Virus record (IMG/VR): IMGVR_UViG_3300018405_000030
Location: 1-45,578 of that record
Origin: a virus
Direction: 5' to 3' (one strand)
Length of the DNA stretch: 45,578 nucleotides
Shown piece by piece: positions 5,991 to 13,752 of the stretch. Numbering within the stretch: position 1 is the stretch's first letter; every line of letters starts with the position of its first letter. Below the pieces are notes generated by a model. It saw nothing but the letters and a program-made list of their open reading frames with translations, did no database searches and was not told where the DNA came from. A program made the position numbers and the translations under genes.

Positions 5991-7823
5991 ACTAACGACG
6001 ACATTGCCAACCTATCCGATGAAGAGCTTTTGGAAGAGTTCTACATAGCTGATACCGAAACCCGCATATACTCGTTTGCCAAGTTCACGAGATACAACAT
6101 TCGTGACTGCGAGATCCTCAACGGTTTCGAGCAGAAGCTCGGCTATGTTGAACTCGCAAACCAGATGTACCACATGTCGTGCGGCCTATTTGAGCATGTG
6201 CTTGGCACATTGAAGCTTGCTGAGCTTGCTATCGTCAACTACTGCCACCACGAGCTGAAGCGCGTCGTTAAGAATGTGACCGAGCCCGAGATTGACCGAG
6301 CGATTGAAGGCGCTCTGGTGTTGCTGCCACAGAAGGGAATGCATGAATGGATCGGGTCGATTGACATCAACTCGCTGTATCCGTCCGCAATCCGCTCAAT
6401 CAACATCTCACCTGAAACGCTACGCGGTCAATTTACCAATGATGTTCAAGACGCTGAAGCGATTGCTGCTGGCGATACAATCAAGCAGCTGACGCTTCGT
6501 CTGGAAGACGGTGAAGAACACACGATGACAGGCGCTGAGTTCCGTTCCTGGTTGTCTGAGCGCAAATGGGTTGTTTCTGGTTATGGAACCGTGTTTGACC
6601 AGTCTAAACAAGGAATCATCCCTTCTATTCTCGCTGATTGGTATGCTCAACGGAAGAAGTATCAAGCGATGAAGAAAGAGGCTGGTGGTAATGGTGATAA
6701 GGACATGGAAGGGTACTACGATCGCCTCCAGTATGTGTTCAAGATCAAACTGAACTCACTGTACGGTGCTCTGACAAACCAATACTTCCGTTTCTATGAC
6801 CTGCGGATGGGCGAAAGCACCACGGGTACAAGCCGTATGGTTCTTCGCCACCAGTGCCGCAAGGTTGGCGAGATTCTTGACGGGAATTACAACTTTGACA
6901 TCCCAACGTACGAGACGGTCAAGGACGCAGAGGAAGCTGGCCATCCGGCATCGGTTGCGTTGTACGGACCAAAGTTCAATGGGTCATTTCAGTCGCCTAG
7001 CGTCGTATATGGTGACACAGACTCGTGCTACTTTGCTACTGGAGCAACGAACAAGGAAGACGCGATTGCGATCGCAGATAATGTTGCCGAAATCGTCAAC
7101 AAGTCATACCCAAAATTTATGCGAGAGACATTCCTGTGTACACAAGGGTTTGACGACATCATCAAGTGCGGTCGAGAAATTGTTAGCGACCGCGGGATCT
7201 TCGTTGGTAAGAAGCTGTACATCCTTCACCTATGCGATGTTGAAGGCAAGTCCGTTGACAAGATGAAGGTGATGGGTCTGTCGATCAAGAAGACGACGAT
7301 CCCTCGTGCTGTTTCAGACCGCATTGAACAATTTATTGAGCGGCTGTTGAAGGGTGAAGACTGGAATGAGGTCTGTCAAGCAATCGTTGACTACAAGGAT
7401 GAACTCCGAGGTGCTGCCAACATTCTCGACATTGGTTTGCCAAAAGGCGTGAACGGTGTCGAAGATTACACGAAAGAGTATGAACGAAACGGTGATGACG
7501 CGCGGCTGCCTGGTCATATTGCTGCTGCGATTCACTACAACGAAATGCTCGCTCACTACAACGATAAAACAAGTATGGCGATCACATCAGGGATGAAAAT
7601 CAAGGTGTTCTACCTCAAGCAGACACGCGGTAAGTTCAAGAGCATTGCTCTACCGACCGACATTGAGGTTGTCCCTGAATGGTTCATCAACGACTTTGCG
7701 GTTGACTATGATGCTCACATTCAACGACTTATCGACAAGCCGCTGGATAACATTTTGAAAGCGATTGATAAACCTGTTCCGACAAAGCAGTCAATGCTCG
7801 TTGATAGCCTTCTTGTTTTCTAA
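5988..7823 (+). CDS. 43B: DNA polymerase, C-terminal fragment (split gp43)
   Basis: The remaining 611 residues of the family B polymerase. It opens with a short acidic helix and then Exo III, Y36-N-I-R-D40, so one catalytic Asp of proofreading comes from this chain. Palm motif A is DINSLYPS at about 126, motif B is K254-LNS-LYG260, and motif C is G-D343-T-D345. A KKLY thumb motif follows. The C-terminus is shorter than T4 gp43. ATG 5988 is the natural start, with GTG 5976 possible, but neither has a visible ribosome binding site. No promoter was seen immediately upstream, so transcription must come through the endonuclease region. It overlaps the next gene by one base (TAATG). Confidence 0.93.
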   Translation: MTNDDIANLSDEELLEEFYIADTETRIYSFAKFTRYNIRDCEILNGFEQKLGYVELANQMYHMSCGLFEHVLGTLKLAELAIVNYCHHELKRVVKNVTEPEIDRAIEGALVLLPQKGMHEWIGSIDINSLYPSAIRSINISPETLRGQFTNDVQDAEAIAAGDTIKQLTLRLEDGEEHTMTGAEFRSWLSERKWVVSGYGTVFDQSKQGIIPSILADWYAQRKKYQAMKKEAGGNGDKDMEGYYDRLQYVFKIKLNSLYGALTNQYFRFYDLRMGESTTGTSRMVLRHQCRKVGEILDGNYNFDIPTYETVKDAEEAGHPASVALYGPKFNGSFQSPSVVYGDTDSCYFATGATNKEDAIAIADNVAEIVNKSYPKFMRETFLCTQGFDDIIKCGREIVSDRGIFVGKKLYILHLCDVEGKSVDKMKVMGLSIKKTTIPRAVSDRIEQFIERLLKGEDWNEVCQAIVDYKDELRGAANILDIGLPKGVNGVEDYTKEYERNGDDARLPGHIAAAIHYNEMLAHYNDKTSMAITSGMKIKVFYLKQTRGKFKSIALPTDIEVVPEWFINDFAVDYDAHIQRLIDKPLDNILKAIDKPVPTKQSMLVDSLLVF

Positions 7824-8218
7824 TGAAACGGTTCTACACCAGCAACTACTCGAAGAAGGGTCGTGACCCTCTTGCCGTGTCGATCAGCGCGAAAGCGCCT
7901 CACTACTTCCACGGTAGGTGGTATCTGTATCTCGCTCCTTCGTGGGAAATCATCAACGGGATCAAGTATGGTGGTTGGACAGAGGCAGACTACACGAAAG
8001 CGTACCTTAAGCTGATCATCAACGAGCGGAACTTGACCCCTCAACGAGTTGCTGATGATTTACAAGACGGGTCAATACTGCTCTGTTATGAGCGCGCGGA
8101 CGATTTCTGCCACAGACATATTGTTGCAGAATGGATCCAAAGCGGTACTGGAATCACCGTGGTTGAGTGGCAGCCTGAGCAGCCTCCGACGATCGTTGAC
8201 GAACTGCTAAAATTCTAG
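7823..8218 (+). CDS. DUF488 family protein
   Basis: A 131-residue protein that starts within the polymerase stop codon (TAATG), so it is translationally coupled to 43B. The C-terminal half contains LCYERADDFCHRHIVAEWI, the Cys/His-rich signature of the DUF488 family. An N-terminal block with SWEIINGIKYGG and a YTKAY segment also fits. The biochemical role of DUF488 proteins is not settled. Its place between polymerase and clamp in an early operon suggests a DNA-metabolism link, but this is inference. The promoter of the clamp gene lies within its last codons. Confidence 0.75.
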   Translation: MKRFYTSNYSKKGRDPLAVSISAKAPHYFHGRWYLYLAPSWEIINGIKYGGWTEADYTKAYLKLIINERNLTPQRVADDLQDGSILLCYERADDFCHRHIVAEWIQSGTGITVVEWQPEQPPTIVDELLKF

Positions 8219-8224
8219 TATACT
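8196..8224 (+). promoter_or_regulatory. Sigma70-type promoter for the sliding clamp
   Basis: TTGACG (8196-8201), a 17-base spacer and TATACT (8219-8224), overlapping the 3' end of the DUF488 gene. It gives the clamp gene its own early transcript. Confidence 0.75.
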
Positions 8225-8252
8225 ATGACCACTTATATCTGTAAGGAGTGAA

Positions 8253-8978
8253 ATGACGAATACAAAGCTAACAAAGCAGATACTTGACTACATTGAGACC
8301 GTCGTTGGTGTGGCAAAGACTGCTGGGATTGACAACATCATCATTGAGACCGACAAGGTCCGTGCGATCGATGAGGATAAGACTGTTGTAATGTTCCAAA
8401 CGGAAGATGTCCCTGACCTGCCATTTGGTGCGATTGGTTTGAACAGGATTGGTGTGTTCTCTTCTCGTTATGAGATCGCCAAAGCCGCGAAAGACTTTGC
8501 GATTGAAGCTACGATCGATGATACAAGCAAAGACGAACCTTCTTTCGTCCGTTCGCTGACGCTAAAAGGCAAGGGAATCAAGATTGACTACCGCTGCGCC
8601 AACCCAAAGACTATTCAAGCACCAAAGGCATTGAATGACGCGATCACCCACCGTGTCAAGATGACACCAGATGCTGTACAGATGCTGACGAAGGGCCAAT
8701 CCGCTATGGCAGCTGATGAAGTTGCATTCGTTGGTAACAAAGATGGCGTATTCCTCGAAATCAAGGACACAAACAGCGATGCACTGAACTACACTTTCGG
8801 TGATACCGTTCTGCTCGAGAACGGACACAAGGTTGTTGACTTCTTCCACCGCTATCCAATCAAGGTGATCGCGCCTCTATTCAAACAAAACCCAGACGGC
8901 GACTTCTTGCTGTCTACGAGAGGAATGATGAACATTGAAGTCAATGGAATCAATGTGTTCGTTCTTCCAAGGAGCTAA
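8253..8978 (+). CDS. 45: Sliding clamp, gp45-like
   Basis: A 241-residue protein of about the same size as T4 gp45 (228), the trimeric processivity clamp of the polymerase and, in T4, the co-activator of late transcription with gp55 and gp33. It starts at ATG 8253 after an AAGGAG site and has its own sigma70-type promoter. The clamp assignment rests on length, the pattern of long amphipathic strands in two similar halves, the segment NPKTIQAPKAL before the second half, and position in a replication operon. Sequence identity to T4 appears low. No clamp-loader genes (gp44/62) are in the window. Confidence 0.75.
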   Translation: MTNTKLTKQILDYIETVVGVAKTAGIDNIIIETDKVRAIDEDKTVVMFQTEDVPDLPFGAIGLNRIGVFSSRYEIAKAAKDFAIEATIDDTSKDEPSFVRSLTLKGKGIKIDYRCANPKTIQAPKALNDAITHRVKMTPDAVQMLTKGQSAMAADEVAFVGNKDGVFLEIKDTNSDALNYTFGDTVLLENGHKVVDFFHRYPIKVIAPLFKQNPDGDFLLSTRGMMNIEVNGINVFVLPRS

Positions 8979-8979
8979 T

Positions 8980-9378
8980 ATGGACCTATTCAACAAAAAA
9001 CGAGTTCAAGAACTACTGGATGTGCTTCAGCGTATGGGTGAAGCACTAGCGGATGAGCGTCACAAGGTCGCTAACCTTGAGCAACAAGTTGCTGATTATA
9101 AAGCAAAAGAGCTTGCTGCTAAACGAGACGACACAATCCCGTGGGTCCAAATCAACAGCGATGGGTACGATGAGGTCAAGGGCGTCAAGGTTGCTATGGA
9201 CTGGAATGATGCGTTCATTGATTACATTGAGAAGCTGAACATCAAAGGACCGACCGACGAGGCTGCTGTTCAGCGGTGGCTTGCTCTGGTCAACCTCCAC
9301 CTGATCGAACAGCTTGAAGCAGACGCAATCGAAAACGATCCTCGTGGTACCGTTCGTGATGTTGTAGAGGGATACTGA
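8980..9378 (+). CDS. Conserved phage protein, unknown
   Basis: A 132-residue protein with start ATG 8980, seven bases after an AAGGAG site that overlaps the end of the clamp gene. Residues about 5-45 are a charged heptad-rich helix (RVQELLDVLQRMGEAL and onward), probably a coiled coil. The rest is mixed helical and acidic with a WNDAFIDYIEKL segment. I do not recognise it. It sits in a tight operon between clamp and RNase H, with one base before the next start, so a replication-associated role is plausible but unproven. Confidence 0.7.
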   Translation: MDLFNKKRVQELLDVLQRMGEALADERHKVANLEQQVADYKAKELAAKRDDTIPWVQINSDGYDEVKGVKVAMDWNDAFIDYIEKLNIKGPTDEAAVQRWLALVNLHLIEQLEADAIENDPRGTVRDVVEGY

Positions 9379-9379
9379 T

Positions 9380-9568
9380 ATGGCCATCGAACTAACACAA
9401 GAACAAAGACATCAAGCTGTTGTCGAAGAAGCAACGCATCAGCTAACGGTGATGAAGCAGTATCTGACGGACGAAGAGAAGCAAGTATTTCTGTTCTTGA
9501 TCAACAAGTATGCCACACTGTGGCAGCGAGAACAGATTATGGAGCAATATGAGAGGGCGTGGGGATAA
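9380..9568 (+). CDS. Small helical protein, unknown
   Basis: A 62-residue, fully helical, charged protein with many Gln and Glu residues. It begins one base after the stop of the previous gene and its own TAA overlaps the ATG of the RNase H gene (TAATG), so it is firmly inside the replication operon. No domain was recognised. Its small size and lack of Cys make a zinc-binding role unlikely. Confidence 0.65.
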   Translation: MAIELTQEQRHQAVVEEATHQLTVMKQYLTDEEKQVFLFLINKYATLWQREQIMEQYERAWG

Positions 9569-10518
9569 TGGCTACAAAACTGAAACCAAAGCTGCCAACA
9601 CTGTCGTGCGATTGGTTGGTCTATGATATTTCGAACATGCTGTTTCGGACCTTCTTTGTTGCTCGGAACGGTGAAGATGACATCACTCTTGCTGGTATGG
9701 CATCGCACTCCGGTCTGATGACGCTGAACAAATACTACAAACAGTTCAAGCCGAAGAAAGGCGTTGTGATGGCTTTTGACCGCTCTTCTTGGCGGAAAGA
9801 ATATACCGCGAGCGATGACTGCCATCCTGCTACCAAACCATATAAAGGCAACCGCAGAAAGGATATGTCACCTGCTCAAGCGATCAAGTTTGAGAAGTTC
9901 ATCGCTCACCTCCGTGAGTTTGAACAACTGATTACCGAACACACAGGAATCATCACACTCGCTGGAGATACGTTAGAGGCTGACGATTGCATTGCTGGGT
10001 TCTGCCAAATCAACGAGGGTGATGAAACGATTATTATCAGCGCTGACACTGATCTGCTCCAGCTGAAGCGATACGACGGCGTCCGTGTGATCTCTCCAGC
10101 AACAGACAAAGAGTCTATGCTCGACGATTTCAATCAAGACCCACTGTACTATGTGTTCCAGAAATGCCTCCGTGGTGATCCGACCGATAACATTCAGAGT
10201 GCTTATCCGCGATTGAGAACAGCACGGATCGAAAAGGCGTATAACGATCCTTTTGAGCGCGTTCAGTTATTCAAGGAAACCTGGACGGACGAGAAAGGTC
10301 AGACGATCATTGTCGAGGATATGTTCAAGGAAAACCAGAAGCTGATTGACCTGGAGAAGCAACCAAAGGATATCAAGATTGCGATTTTGTCGACTGTCGA
10401 TGAAGCGATGACGAGGGAGCGGAAGTTCTCAATGTTCCACTTGATGCGGTTTTGTGGCAAGTACGAGTTGAAGAAGATTATGGACGGGATCGATCAGTTC
10501 ATCCCAATGCTGAAATAA
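9568..10518 (+). CDS. rnh: FEN-type 5'-3' exonuclease, RNase H-like
   Basis: A 316-residue member of the 5' nuclease (FEN) family to which T4 RNase H belongs. It removes RNA primers and flaps during lagging-strand synthesis. Visible motifs, in order, are the first acidic strand LVYDISNMLFR, the SWRKEY and PYKGNRRK basic arch, the acidic DTLEADDCIAG cluster, SADTDLLQL and GDPTDNI. All metal-binding Asp positions appear intact. The start is ATG 9568 (TAATG overlap); GTG 9559 is in frame but less likely. It ends the early operon and is followed by a bidirectional terminator. Confidence 0.9.
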   Translation: MATKLKPKLPTLSCDWLVYDISNMLFRTFFVARNGEDDITLAGMASHSGLMTLNKYYKQFKPKKGVVMAFDRSSWRKEYTASDDCHPATKPYKGNRRKDMSPAQAIKFEKFIAHLREFEQLITEHTGIITLAGDTLEADDCIAGFCQINEGDETIIISADTDLLQLKRYDGVRVISPATDKESMLDDFNQDPLYYVFQKCLRGDPTDNIQSAYPRLRTARIEKAYNDPFERVQLFKETWTDEKGQTIIVEDMFKENQKLIDLEKQPKDIKIAILSTVDEAMTRERKFSMFHLMRFCGKYELKKIMDGIDQFIPMLK

Positions 10519-10543
10519 AAAGGGCCGTGAGGCCCTTTTTTTT
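10519..10543. terminator. Bidirectional terminator
   Basis: Stem AAAGGGCC / GGCCCTTT with a GTGA loop. Runs of T follow on both strands, so it ends the RNase H operon from the left and the membrane-protein gene from the right. Confidence 0.9.
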
Positions 10544-10970
10544 ATCGTGGTGGTTGATCGACAGGGTGTTCTTGCTGCTGAAGATAATCCACATCCGGAC
10601 GAGTGTGGGTTGGTCCCGGTGAGCTGCCATATTGCTTCGCTTTGGTGTATGAGTTTACACCAGCGCCAGTAACAAGGTAAGCCAAATATGCGCCAAATAT
10701 ATCTAATGATAGATTTCCCGCATCAGAGATTTTGATCACAATCCAAGTGGAAACAATCACACCAATCAGGTATCCAACTTTATACGGTGATGCGCGGTTG
10801 TTCTGTGAGTCAATCACTAAATGCTCCCAATGTACAGGGTTATCACTTCGTTGATCCGCCTTAGCAAACAGCCAAACAAAGAAAGCCGTATTCAGCAACA
10901 CGAACCACGTTGCTGCACTAAAAGGGATCATCGAGAATAATGATCCAACGAAAGTAAACAGTTGTTCCAT
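10542..10970 (-). CDS. Phage membrane protein, possible holin
   Basis: A 142-residue protein with three hydrophobic segments at about residues 16-38, 65-82 and 88-106. They are joined by a polar loop containing DQRSDNPVHWEHL, and a Pro/Gln-rich hydrophilic tail follows. It has a strong ribosome binding site (AAAGGAG) and its own late promoter at 10994-11001. Three membrane spans, small size and late expression fit a holin that permeabilises the inner membrane at lysis. No lysis gene lies beside it, however, and I cannot confirm the family. It is isolated on the minus strand between two plus-strand blocks. Confidence 0.6.
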   Translation of the reverse strand: MEQLFTFVGSLFSMIPFSAATWFVLLNTAFFVWLFAKADQRSDNPVHWEHLVIDSQNNRASPYKVGYLIGVIVSTWIVIKISDAGNLSLDIFGAYLAYLVTGAGVNSYTKAKQYGSSPGPTHTRPDVDYLQQQEHPVDQPPR

Positions 10971-10993
10971 ACAATCACTCCTTTTGTACGCAT

Positions 10994-11001
10994 TATTTAT
11001 G
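10994..11001 (-). promoter_or_regulatory. Late promoter CATAAATA
   Basis: On the minus strand, 23 bases before the ATG of the membrane protein. Flanking GCAT/ATGC bases could form a weak four-pair stem around it. Confidence 0.75.
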
Positions 11002-11138
11002 ATGCTAGCAGTGATATTCGTAGAGATAGTTTTCGCGATCGATTTTCTGTTGATTTTAGTTTGGATTTATCATAAATTATACAGGTCGGATGCAATTTCG
11101 CATTCACGTTTGGTTTTACCTTACATTTGAAGAAAATT

Positions 11139-11395
11139 ATGAAAACCGTTGGTGATAAAATTGAGAAGTTTGTGGTTACTGGCGTCAAGCCTGGCCAAAA
11201 AGGTGAGTTCTTTGACATCACCGATCAAAGTTTTGCAGGTAAGTGATTGTTTTTACCCTAAAGACGAAACTTGAGTTTTGTATAAAAGCTCACTACGACA
11301 CGCTGCACAAGCACGATTGGACCGTTGAGCAACTACGAGACGTCGGCAGGATTGCTGCAGTGATGACAGCAGTCAGTCGAGTAATGACCGGCTAA
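11139..11395 (+). pseudogene. Decayed ahpC-ahpD remnant
   Basis: The frame from ATG 11139 to TGA 11246 encodes a 35-residue peptide (MKTVGDKIEKFVVTGVKPG, then DITDQSFAGK). This matches the start of bacterial AhpC peroxiredoxins. Past the stop, restoring two bases gives W-I-V-F-Y-P-K-D, the strand leading to the peroxidatic Cys, before further lesions. From 11285 to TAA 11395 a second frame reads KAHYDTLHKHDWT, then EQLRDVGRIAAVMTAVSRVM. This resembles the C-terminus of AhpD, the alkylhydroperoxidase often encoded next to ahpC. The middle of both genes is gone. It looks like a captured host operon reduced by one large deletion and frameshifts. The ahpC part is fairly sure, the ahpD part less so. 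A terminator follows at 11401. Confidence 0.6.
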
Positions 11396-11400
11396 CAAAC

Positions 11401-11422
11401 AAGGGGTGCTTCGGCATCCCTT
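11401..11422 (+). terminator. Stem-loop terminator after the ahpC-ahpD remnant
   Basis: Arms AAGGGGTGC and GCATCCCTT (one G-T pair) close a TTCG tetraloop. The T-run after it is weak (TCTGTTTC). Confidence 0.7.
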
Positions 11423-11436
11423 TCTGTTTCATCATT

Positions 11437-11444
11437 GATAAATA
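11437..11444 (+). promoter_or_regulatory. Late promoter GATAAATA
   Basis: A variant octamer 26 bases before ATG 11471. It should serve the four late plus-strand genes up to the terminator at 14203. Confidence 0.65.
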
Positions 11445-11470
11445 CACTAACACAAAGATGGAGCACCATT

Positions 11471-11692
11471 ATGAAGCTGGCAGAAACACTCATTGAGAAA
11501 AACAAAGAAGACCCGTGCTGGGACGGTTATAAACAGGTCGGTATGAAGAAAGGTAAAGGTGGCAAGAAGGTGCCTAACTGTGTCGAAGAAAGCGCTGAGC
11601 TGATCGAAGAGGCTGCTGAACAGACTGATAAGACGTCTGCTGCGTACTGGAGTTGTCGTCAGTGGAGAGCTGGATCAAAGGTGGAGGGGTAA
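11471..11692 (+). CDS. Small phage head-type protein with CW-GYKQVGMKKGKGGKKVPNCV motif
   Basis: A 73-residue protein starting at ATG 11471 after GGAG. It opens with MKLAETLIEK, which fits the short capsid-targeting form with a possible prohead-protease site after L-A-E. It then has CWDGYKQVGMKKGKGGKK followed by VPNCV. I recall this Cys-and-Gly-Lys-rich segment from several T4-superfamily head-associated proteins, so a virion-internal location is likely. The rest is acidic and helical, ending with a short basic W-rich tail. Its function is not known. It lies first in a late operon ahead of the spike-tip gene. Confidence 0.6.
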   Translation: MKLAETLIEKNKEDPCWDGYKQVGMKKGKGGKKVPNCVEESAELIEEAAEQTDKTSAAYWSCRQWRAGSKVEG

Positions 11693-11695
11693 TAT

Positions 11696-12700
11696 ATGTT
11701 ATCATTAAGACCAGAACAAAAAGCAGCATTTGAATTTCTACAGTCGGGAGCTCCCGCGTTTGCAAATCCTCTGGTTGGCGATGCTAATGCTCTTGTTACT
11801 GATATGAGCAACATGGGAGGAATGGACTTTGGTGGATTTGACAAAGATATTGGCGAGTTGGCAAAGATAGGCGCCGATTATGGCGTTGAAGAAGCAACAG
11901 CGACTGCAAACGAACTCCGTGCTGAAATTGCGGCTCTTAACCTCGATACAGTTGGTTCTGGAGCAGCCAGTACTGCTTCTTTGGTTGCAGCACAAACGGA
12001 ACTGGTTGTAGACCAGCTGCCAAACGTTATTTCAGCATCAGAATCGCATGCTACAATTAAACAAGCGATGGCTGCTACGCCTTTGCCCCCTGGCGAGGGT
12101 GGGGATGCGCCTGCGCAACCGTCTGAAGTTCCAACCGTGTGTGATGGCATTAGAGATTTGATGGGTTCACTATCAGGGGCTGGTCAGGCAGCATTTGACG
12201 CAATTAAGTCTGCGGTCAACAGTTTAAGGACGGCTGTCAACAACATTTCTGCGGCAGTAAAAGGAATGTTTACCGCTGCTTATGAAAAGTTCAAGCTGGC
12301 AATGGCGTCTATCAGAGATGCTATCAGAGATACTATCAGAGATGTTGTTGATGGTGTCGCTGCAATCCGCGCGCGGATTGCATCTGCAATCCGCGCTGCT
12401 TTAGAAGGGGTAAATGACTTAATATCTGATGCAGTTGCAGGAGTAAAATCATTCGTTAATAACATCGGGTCAGCCGTGAGAGAGGCGATATCTTCAGCAG
12501 CATCTGCTATCAAGTCAAAGATTAACGAATTGAGAGAAATGATCGCAGCTGAATTAGATAAGATCGGTAAGATGTTTGATGAACTAAAAAATGCTTCGAT
12601 TGCTCTGTCGTTCCCTTCTCTGTCGCCCTGCGCAAAGGATGTGATTAGGGCTGTTTCTGGCGCTGCGGGCGCTGTTGCTCTCGTCAACTTAGTGAGCTGA
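11696..12700 (+). CDS. Amphipathic helical repeat protein, probable virion component
   Basis: A 334-residue protein. Residues about 1-140 are Ala-rich and acidic with a Pro/Gly linker (TPLPPGEGGDAPAQPSE). Residues about 150-300 form a long run of amphipathic helix with an 11-residue rhythm (for example IRDAIRDTIRDVVDG). A final hydrophobic segment follows, around SGAAGAVALVNL. The helical pattern resembles tail tape-measure or apolipoprotein-like helices that lie on membranes. It begins three bases after the previous stop and is followed one base later by the PAAR spike gene, so it may be carried or injected with the spike. The family is not recognised. Confidence 0.6.
   Translation: MLSLRPEQKAAFEFLQSGAPAFANPLVGDANALVTDMSNMGGMDFGGFDKDIGELAKIGADYGVEEATATANELRAEIAALNLDTVGSGAASTASLVAAQTELVVDQLPNVISASESHATIKQAMAATPLPPGEGGDAPAQPSEVPTVCDGIRDLMGSLSGAGQAAFDAIKSAVNSLRTAVNNISAAVKGMFTAAYEKFKLAMASIRDAIRDTIRDVVDGVAAIRARIASAIRAALEGVNDLISDAVAGVKSFVNNIGSAVREAISSAASAIKSKINELREMIAAELDKIGKMFDELKNASIALSFPSLSPCAKDVIRAVSGAAGAVALVNLVS
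12362..12381. repeat. Perfect 20-base palindrome
   Basis: GCAATCCGCG followed by its exact reverse complement, inside the amphipathic helix gene. A further direct copy of GCAATCCGCGC starts at 12386. The protein reads AIRARIASAIRA here, so helix repetition partly explains it. Confidence 0.85.
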
Positions 12701-12701
12701 T

Positions 12702-13727
12702 ATGCCAGGTCTAGTAAGAATCGGCGACGCGATTGGTTGTGGCGATCAGATGGGCAATGGTAGCCCTAACGTGATCGTTAACAATATACCTGTGTCACGT
12801 CTTGGGACCGATTTAACAACGGGACACTGGGCTGGACCGTGTTTTTGGCCACCAGTTCCAATCATCGCTGCCTCTCCTAACGTATACGTCAACAACATTC
12901 CTGTCAACCGCCTTGGTGATCCGATCGAGACACACTGCTGTGGTCCGTCGTGCCATAGCGATAACGCTGTTGCTGGTAGCCCTAACGTGTTTGCTAACGA
13001 TGGCGGCGCTGCTACCATTAGGGTAAGCATTCCACCTGCTGTTGCATCTGCTCTTGCGGATGCTGTTGACGCTTTTGTTAGTAATCCCACCGCTCCGCAA
13101 TACAAGATGCCTGAGGACGGACAAATCAAGGAATATTACGCCGGGACACCCGACACATCACAGATCATTGTTGATGATCCACCAAAGCCGATAAACCCAC
13201 CCAATGTTCCAACGCCAACAAACACTGGCAACAGGTTCAACTTCGTCGGCGGTAATCAGAGCGTCAGGGCTGCAACAAACAACCCGACAGGCGGTGGCGT
13301 TACACTGTCATGGCCATCAGGGTGGACGCAAAACCGTGGTGGGATCGTTTCTGTAATCCGCCCCAAATCAGGTGCTGCTGTCATACCGTTCCTTCAACGA
13401 TGCCTTGCTCAACGGCCGCAGTGGTTTGAGACAGGGATGAGGGGCAATCCCTCCAACCCCAGAATCATTGAAATATGGCGATCTTTAGGGTTCAATATGC
13501 GTGACAGGATCTGGCAAACCGATCAGACTGCTTGGTGTGCTGGGTTCGTTCATTACGTTCTCCAACAGAGTGGACTCGCTTGGATTCCAGAGGCTGGTGC
13601 ACGGAATACTGTAGCAAGGGCAAGCAGAATAGATGCTGTCCGGGTTCCGATTGCTGAGATGCAACCAGGCGACATCGTTTTGTGGAGTTATAGCCACGTC
13701 AACTTCGTTTATTCGCGGTTTGATTAA
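12702..13727 (+). CDS. PAAR spike-tip protein with C-terminal cysteine peptidase domain
   Basis: A 341-residue fusion. Residues 1-105 are a PAAR domain with repeated GSPNV.VN..PV.RLGD units and Cys/His residues (for example THCCGPSCH) that bind metal and form the sharp tip of a contractile-tail spike. A Pro/Asn-rich linker follows. Residues about 230-341 resemble NlpC/P60- or CHAP-like peptidoglycan hydrolases, with Cys279 in TAWCAGFVHY and His332 in SYSHVNFVY as the likely catalytic pair. It would cut peptide cross-links as the tail pierces the wall. T4 has a separate small PAAR-type tip protein (gp5.4) without an enzyme. The domain order is clear and the substrate is inferred. Confidence 0.82.
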   Translation: MPGLVRIGDAIGCGDQMGNGSPNVIVNNIPVSRLGTDLTTGHWAGPCFWPPVPIIAASPNVYVNNIPVNRLGDPIETHCCGPSCHSDNAVAGSPNVFANDGGAATIRVSIPPAVASALADAVDAFVSNPTAPQYKMPEDGQIKEYYAGTPDTSQIIVDDPPKPINPPNVPTPTNTGNRFNFVGGNQSVRAATNNPTGGGVTLSWPSGWTQNRGGIVSVIRPKSGAAVIPFLQRCLAQRPQWFETGMRGNPSNPRIIEIWRSLGFNMRDRIWQTDQTAWCAGFVHYVLQQSGLAWIPEAGARNTVARASRIDAVRVPIAEMQPGDIVLWSYSHVNFVYSRFD

Positions 13728-13752
13728 CGATAGGTCTCCCTGCAAAATGTAT

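Noticed and set aside
6796-7266. Antisense-frame or shifted-frame open reading frames over known genes (also 32135-32608 and similar)
   Set aside because: They lack ribosome binding sites and promoters, have basic low-quality composition and lie wholly within well-supported genes.
11139-11246. A functional 35-residue peptide gene
   Set aside because: The peptide ends where the AhpC homology continues in other frames, so it is the broken start of a larger gene.
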